A DNA stretch of 18,575 bases from AC-32 sp963772975 (lineage in GTDB: Bacteria > Actinomycetota > Thermoleophilia > Gaiellales > Gaiellaceae). The DNA lies in NCBI GenBank assembly GCA_963772975.1, contig CAVYZH010000012.1, forward strand, positions 1 through 18,575, written 5' to 3'. A program made the position numbers and the translations under genes. Below the pieces are notes generated by a model that worked only from the letters and a program-made list of their open reading frames with translations, did not search any database and was not told where the DNA came from. This document shows positions 14,987 through 18,575 of the stretch, piece after piece. Every line of letters starts with the position of its first letter. Position 1 is the stretch's first letter.

Positions 14987-15575
14987 CGGCCAGGCCTTCG
15001 GATCCCGAGCAGCTTCAATGAGAGCCGGTGCGCGCCGTGCCGAGGCGGCGCGGGCAGGCGTGGCGCCTCGAGCGGCCGCCAGGCCCCGGGCAGCCAGCCG
15101 AAGGCGAGCTCGTAGCCCGCCTCGCCGGCGGCCCGGACGACCCGCTCGTCGTAGATGCCGTACGGATAGGCAAGCGTGGGGCACGGCTCGCCGGTCAGCT
15201 CCTCGATCGCCTGCTTCGACCCGACCAGCTCATGCTCGAGCTCGGCGTCGTCGAGCGCACGCAGATCTGGGTGGCTGAGCGTGTGCGAGCCGAGCTCCAT
15301 CCCTGCATCGTGCAGGCGCTGGCCTCCTCGGCGCGGATCAACTCGCCGGCTTCGCCGGGCACGTCGGGATGCTGCTGCCCGGCGACGAGCGCACGAACGC
15401 GGGCCTCGTGCTCGAAGACGGGCACGTCGGCCTCATCGAGGCTGTAGCGCGCGAACGGCTCCGCGGCCAGGAGGTAGCGGCGCTCGCCGTCCGACCACGA
15501 CGACTCGATCGTCGCGCCGCGCTCGGCCAGCGACTCGCGCGGGCCGGCGGGCGAGAGGCTCAGCAGCTCGTCCAC
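14983..15575 (-). CDS. Polysaccharide deacetylase-like protein, C-terminal NodB part (one frameshift, N-terminus atypical)
   Basis: The C-terminal 105 residues from MELGSHTLSHPDL onward are clearly NodB-like. HTLSH gives the HxxxH zinc-binding motif, and SKQAIEELTGEP and TLAYPYGIYDERVVRAAGEAGYE follow. This part is one frame away from the upstream portion that starts at GTG 15575; a missing base near 15315 joins them into about 197 residues. The first 85 residues (beginning VDELLSLSPAGP) are not recognised, and the catalytic TFDDG expected about 50-90 residues before the HxxxH was not found. Either the N-terminus is degenerate or it is chimeric. An in-frame TAA just upstream of 15575 prevents extension. 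The gene heads the minus-strand operon and is divergent from the phosphatase gene with only 20 bases between starts. Confidence 0.7.
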
Positions 15576-15595
15576 TGCGGGTTACGCTGTCTCGC

Positions 15596-16114
15596 GTGCC
15601 GGACGACACCTTCAACGTGGTCTTCGTCTGCACCGGCAACCAGTTCCGCAGCCCGCTCGCCGAGGCGGTCTTCGCCCGCGAGACGGCCGGCCGGCCGGTC
15701 CACGTCTCATCGTGCGGCACCTCGGCGATCGAGGGGAGCGCCGCCTTCGCCGAAGCGCTGGAGCTCGTGGGCGAGCTGAGCGTCGACCTGTCTCATCATC
15801 GGAGCCGGCGCCTGCACGACCTCGCGGGCGCCGACCTGATGATCGGATTCGAGCACACGCACGTCGAGCGCGCCGTCGTCGACGGCGGCGCCACGCGTGA
15901 GAGCTCCTTCACGTTGCCCCAGGCGGTCGAGCTGCTCGAGTCGTCGCCGCGCGAGGGCAGTCCGGTCAAGCGCGTGGCCGCCCTGGCGCCCGGCAGCCTG
16001 CTCGAGGCGCCGGAGGTCGAGGACCCGATCGGCCTGCCGACCAAGCGGCAGCGCGAGATCATGGTGGAGATCGAGGAACTCACCTCGCGCCTGGCCCGCG
16101 CGCTCTTCGACTAG
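15596..16114 (+). CDS. Low-molecular-weight protein tyrosine phosphatase (Wzb-like)
   Basis: The 172-residue protein starts at GTG 15596 with VPDDTFNVVFVCTGNQFRSP, which contains the phosphatase P-loop C(X)5RS with Cys12 and Arg18 close to the N-terminus, as normal for the family. The general-acid Asp is probably the one in EVEDPIG near residue 143. It would dephosphorylate tyrosines in the cytoplasm, most plausibly those of the BY-kinase at 1836-3419, as Wzb does for Wzc; that pairing is inferred from shared context, since the genes are 12 kb apart. It is the only plus-strand gene in the right-hand third. Its stop overlaps the opposite deacetylase stop by 4 bases, the palindrome CTAG at 16111-16114. 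Confidence 0.88.
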   Translation: MPDDTFNVVFVCTGNQFRSPLAEAVFARETAGRPVHVSSCGTSAIEGSAAFAEALELVGELSVDLSHHRSRRLHDLAGADLMIGFEHTHVERAVVDGGATRESSFTLPQAVELLESSPREGSPVKRVAALAPGSLLEAPEVEDPIGLPTKRQREIMVEIEELTSRLARALFD

Positions 16115-17208
16115 GTTCGTCTTGCCTCCCAGCGGTCGAGCGTCTCGGCCGCCGAGCCGGCCCGGCCGCCGTACTCGTCGATCCATTCGAGCAGTCGCCG
16201 GTAGAGACGGTCGTAGCCGTCCGAGAGTCGCGGGTGGTGCGAGGGCGGGTGCCAGAGGATCGCGACCGCGCCGCCGTGCTCGGCGACCGGCTCCAGCGCG
16301 GCGACCGCGACCTCGTACGCCTCGTCGGCGCCGAGACCGAGATAGCGCTCCTCGGCCAGCGTGGCGTCCATCAGGACGAGCGGCAGCTCCCACGCGCCGG
16401 GCTCGCGCCGCTCGGCGTCCCAGAGCCGGTACGGGTACGGCGTGCCCGCGCGCAGGCCGGGCAGCGAGGGCCAGCCGATGCTCGAGTCGTAACGCAGGCC
16501 CGCCTCCCGCAGCTCCGCCGCCAGCCGGGCCGGGTCGCTGCGCAGGTAGTGGTGGCGCAGGCCCTCGATGGCGCCGAGCGGCCGCGCCTCTTCCGCGATC
16601 GCGCCGCGAAGTTCTCGCGCCCGGTACGAGGCGTGCAGCCCGACTTCGACCCCGGCCTCGCGCGTTCGCTCAACCGCCGCCGCGAGCTCGGGCCCGTAGC
16701 GTTCGGGGTAGCCGTCCTGCGGCGCCTCCTGGCGCGTGAGAAAGAAGCAGGTCGAGCCGCGTGCGCCCTCGGCCGCGAGCATCTCCTCCAGCGGGTAGTC
16801 GGGATCACGCCCGCGCAGGGCATCCGCGGCGAACGTGGTCGACTCGCGCAGACGCCGCCGCGAGCGGTGCGCGACCGAGCCGACGAGCTTCCGGGCCGCA
16901 GTCGGCAACCCGCCGCCGCCCAGCAGGTCGACGTCATGCGTGAGCGCCACCAGGAAGCGCTCGCCGCCGGGATAGCCGCGCCGCTCGAACCCGAGGCCCG
17001 CGGCGAGCTCGGCGACCCGCGGGCCCGGCGGATCAGCCGGCGGCAGCGGCCGCCCGTGCTGGTCGAGCTCGGCATCGCGCTCGTGCGTGAGGGCCAGCAG
17101 CCCGAAGACCTCGTCGAGCACCGCAGGCTCGACCGGCACCGACTCGTCGAACGGGAGCCCGAGTGCGTCGAGCAGCGCGTCGAGCGCGTACCGCTCCTCC
17201 GGTTCCAC
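16111..17208 (-). CDS. Polysaccharide deacetylase family protein (HDVD type)
   Basis: The 365-residue protein starts at GTG 17208, sharing one base with the lysS stop. A roughly 110-residue N-terminal region (VEPEERYALDALLDALGLPF, VFGLLALTHERD) precedes the catalytic barrel. The barrel opens with FLVALTHDVDLLGGGG, where HDVD takes the place of the NodB Asp motif. STCFFLTRQ, AGVEVGLHASYRA, LRHHYLR, YDSSIGWPSLPGLRAGTPYP and ILWHPPSH follow, all fitting the family. It would remove N- or O-acetyl groups from a surface glycan or its precursor. No signal peptide is seen, so a cytoplasmic place of action is likely. Longer readings of this frame enter lysS as an Arg-rich shadow. Position suggests co-transcription with lysS. 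The frame is intact. Confidence 0.83.
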   Translation of the reverse strand: MEPEERYALDALLDALGLPFDESVPVEPAVLDEVFGLLALTHERDAELDQHGRPLPPADPPGPRVAELAAGLGFERRGYPGGERFLVALTHDVDLLGGGGLPTAARKLVGSVAHRSRRRLRESTTFAADALRGRDPDYPLEEMLAAEGARGSTCFFLTRQEAPQDGYPERYGPELAAAVERTREAGVEVGLHASYRARELRGAIAEEARPLGAIEGLRHHYLRSDPARLAAELREAGLRYDSSIGWPSLPGLRAGTPYPYRLWDAERREPGAWELPLVLMDATLAEERYLGLGADEAYEVAVAALEPVAEHGGAVAILWHPPSHHPRLSDGYDRLYRRLLEWIDEYGGRAGSAAETLDRWEARRT

Positions 17209-18575
17209 TAGCGAGACCGCAGCGCGGGAAACAGGATCACGTCGCGGATCGCGTCGCTGCCGGTCAGCACCATCGCCAGCCGGTCGATCCCGATCCCGCA
17301 GCCACCCGTCGGCGGCATCCCGTACGAGAGCGCCTCGACGTAGTCGGGGTCGCCCGGCTCCGACTCCTCCGCCCCGGCCTCGCGCTCTGCCTCCTGCATC
17401 GCGAAGCGCTGCGCTTGCTCCTCGGCGTCGTTCAGCTCGCTGAAGGCATTGGCGAACTCCATCCCGCCGACGACGGCCTCGAAGCGCTCGACCAGCGTCT
17501 CGTCCTCGTCGGTCGTGCGCGCGAACGGCGACAGCTCGATCGGCCAGTCGTAGACGATCGTCGGCTGGATCAGCTCGGGCTCGACGAAGTGCGAGTAGGC
17601 GTGGTCGGCGAGCTGCGACCAAGAGCGGTCGCGCTCGGTGTCCAGGCCGGCCCCTTCGAGCTTCGCCCGCAGCTCGGCCTCGTCACGCGACCAGACGCCC
17701 TTCGCCTCGAGCGCCTCGACGAACTTGACCCGTTCCCACGGCGGCGAGAGGTCGACCTCGTGGCCGCGGAAGGTCAGCTTGCTCGAACCGGCCGCCTCGG
17801 CGGCTGCAGCGACGAGCGCCTCGGCCCGCTCCATCGTGTCGCGGTAGTCGGCGTAGGCCTCGTACCACTCGACCTGCGTGAACTCGGGCGAGTGCTTGTA
17901 CGAGATCGACTCGTTGCGGAAGTCCTTGCTCAGCTCGTACACCTTCTCGAGCCCGCCGACGATCAGGCGCTTCAGGTACAGCTCGTCCGCGATCCGCAGG
18001 TAGAGGTCGGCATCGAGCTCGTTCGAGTGCGTCACGAACGGCTCGGCGAAGCCGCCACCGTAACGCGGCTGCAGGATCGGCGTCTCGACCTCGAGGAAGC
18101 CCTCGCCGTCGAGGTACGCGCGCACGGCGGCGACGATCTTCGTCCGCGTCGCGGCCAGCTCCCGCGACTCGTCGTTCATCAGCAGGTCGAGGTAGCGCTG
18201 CCGGTAGCGCGTCTCGCGGTCGGTGACGCCGTGGAAGGTGTCCGGCAGCGGCTTGCGGATCTTCGCCAGCAGCTCGACCTGGCTCGTGAACAGCGACGGC
18301 TCGCCGCGCCGCGAGCGCCCCGGCCGCCCGGTGGCCCCGACGATGTCGCCGAGCGAGAGCTCGAGCTCCTGCTCGACGATCAGCTGCAGCCGGCCCGAGC
18401 GGTCGACGAGGTCGAGGAAGGTGAGCTTTCCCATCTCGCGCCGCGCCATCACGCGGCCGGCGACGCGCAGCTCGTCATCGAGCGTCTGGCCATCCTCGGC
18501 CCGCTCCGCGACGTCACGGAAAGCGGCGATCTCAACCCGGTCGGAAACCTTTTCGGCAGCATCGCGCTGCCGAGT
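17208..18575 (-). CDS. lysS: Lysyl-tRNA synthetase, class II (N-terminus beyond window)
   Basis: The minus-strand frame is open from the window edge to a TAG at 17208, giving 455 residues; roughly 40-50 residues of the N-terminus are probably missing. An OB-fold anticodon-binding domain comes first (LRVAGRVMARREMGKLTFLD), followed by the class II catalytic domain. The class II region includes VETPILQPRYGGGFAEPF, THSNELDADLYLRIADELYL, the motif 2 region with FRNE and SPEFTQVEWYEAYADY, and motif 3 GCGIGIDRLAMVLTGSDAIRD. The enzyme charges tRNA-Lys for translation. It appears intact and unrelated to the glycan genes in function, so it probably marks the edge of the polysaccharide locus. Internal ATG codons at 18452 and 18449 are not the start, because conserved OB-fold sequence continues upstream. 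Confidence 0.95.
   Translation of the reverse strand, partial: TRQRDAAEKVSDRVEIAAFRDVAERAEDGQTLDDELRVAGRVMARREMGKLTFLDLVDRSGRLQLIVEQELELSLGDIVGATGRPGRSRRGEPSLFTSQVELLAKIRKPLPDTFHGVTDRETRYRQRYLDLLMNDESRELAATRTKIVAAVRAYLDGEGFLEVETPILQPRYGGGFAEPFVTHSNELDADLYLRIADELYLKRLIVGGLEKVYELSKDFRNESISYKHSPEFTQVEWYEAYADYRDTMERAEALVAAAAEAAGSSKLTFRGHEVDLSPPWERVKFVEALEAKGVWSRDEAELRAKLEGAGLDTERDRSWSQLADHAYSHFVEPELIQPTIVYDWPIELSPFARTTDEDETLVERFEAVVGGMEFANAFSELNDAEEQAQRFAMQEAEREAGAEESEPGDPDYVEALSYGMPPTGGCGIGIDRLAMVLTGSDAIRDVILFPALRSR

Noticed and set aside
1..18575. Mobile element, toxin-antitoxin or defence system
   Set aside because: No transposase, integrase, toxin-like small gene pair, terminal repeats or defence domain was recognised on either strand.

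Overview
The window is very GC-rich, with codons that mostly end in G or C and many GTG or TTG starts. The gene families and this style suggest an actinobacterium, perhaps of the Thermoleophilia (Gaiella/Solirubrobacter side). That placement is an inference from style and family resemblance; no marker gene search was possible. The content is a surface or extracellular polysaccharide biosynthesis locus that ends at a housekeeping gene, lysS.

Layout. 1-1899 (+): the 3' end of a sugar-nucleotide epimerase/dehydratase, then an O-antigen ligase/polymerase-like membrane protein. 3419-1836 (-): a fused Wzz-type chain-length regulator and BY-kinase, convergent with the polymerase and overlapping it by 64 bp. 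3516-5228 (+): a secreted protein with a signal peptide, a probable Ig-like domain, a polyproline hinge and a parallel beta-helix. 5276-11886 (+): a tightly packed operon of GT4 glycosyltransferase, GT14 (core-2/I-branching type) transferase, glucose-1-phosphate cytidylyltransferase (rfbF), a C-methyltransferase remnant, a DUF4910 aminopeptidase-like protein, a Wzx-type flippase and a classical SDR remnant. 15575-11886 (-): a second coupled operon of polysaccharide deacetylase, GT2, GT4, sugar nucleotidyltransferase and an epimerase remnant. 15596-16114 (+): a low-molecular-weight tyrosine phosphatase. 18575-16111 (-): lysS, then a second polysaccharide deacetylase family protein.

How they fit. 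Nucleotide-sugar enzymes (epimerases, RfbF, nucleotidyltransferase, methyltransferase) would supply precursors. The GT2, GT4 and GT14 enzymes would build the repeat unit, the flippase would export it and the ligase/polymerase would polymerise it. The Wzz/BY-kinase and the phosphatase would form the usual regulatory pair, and the deacetylases and beta-helix protein would modify the polymer. This is a conventional Wzx/Wzy-type locus, and I see no clearly new molecular system.

The most unusual signal is structural damage. Many one-base frame breaks occur between about 5.75 and 15.3 kb, and several come in compensating pairs. The methyltransferase and the minus-strand epimerase each lack a large internal block. 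At about 11.77-11.89 kb a 113-bp piece of the SDR gene is inverted between 5-bp inverted repeats, which separates the catalytic Tyr from its Lys. The same junction truncates both convergent genes. Short-homology joins and compensating indels fit amplification, sequencing or assembly artefact better than biology, but a real decaying locus cannot be excluded from the sequence alone. No tRNA, rRNA, CRISPR array, insertion sequence or integrase was recognised, and no stretch over 300 bases is without a gene.
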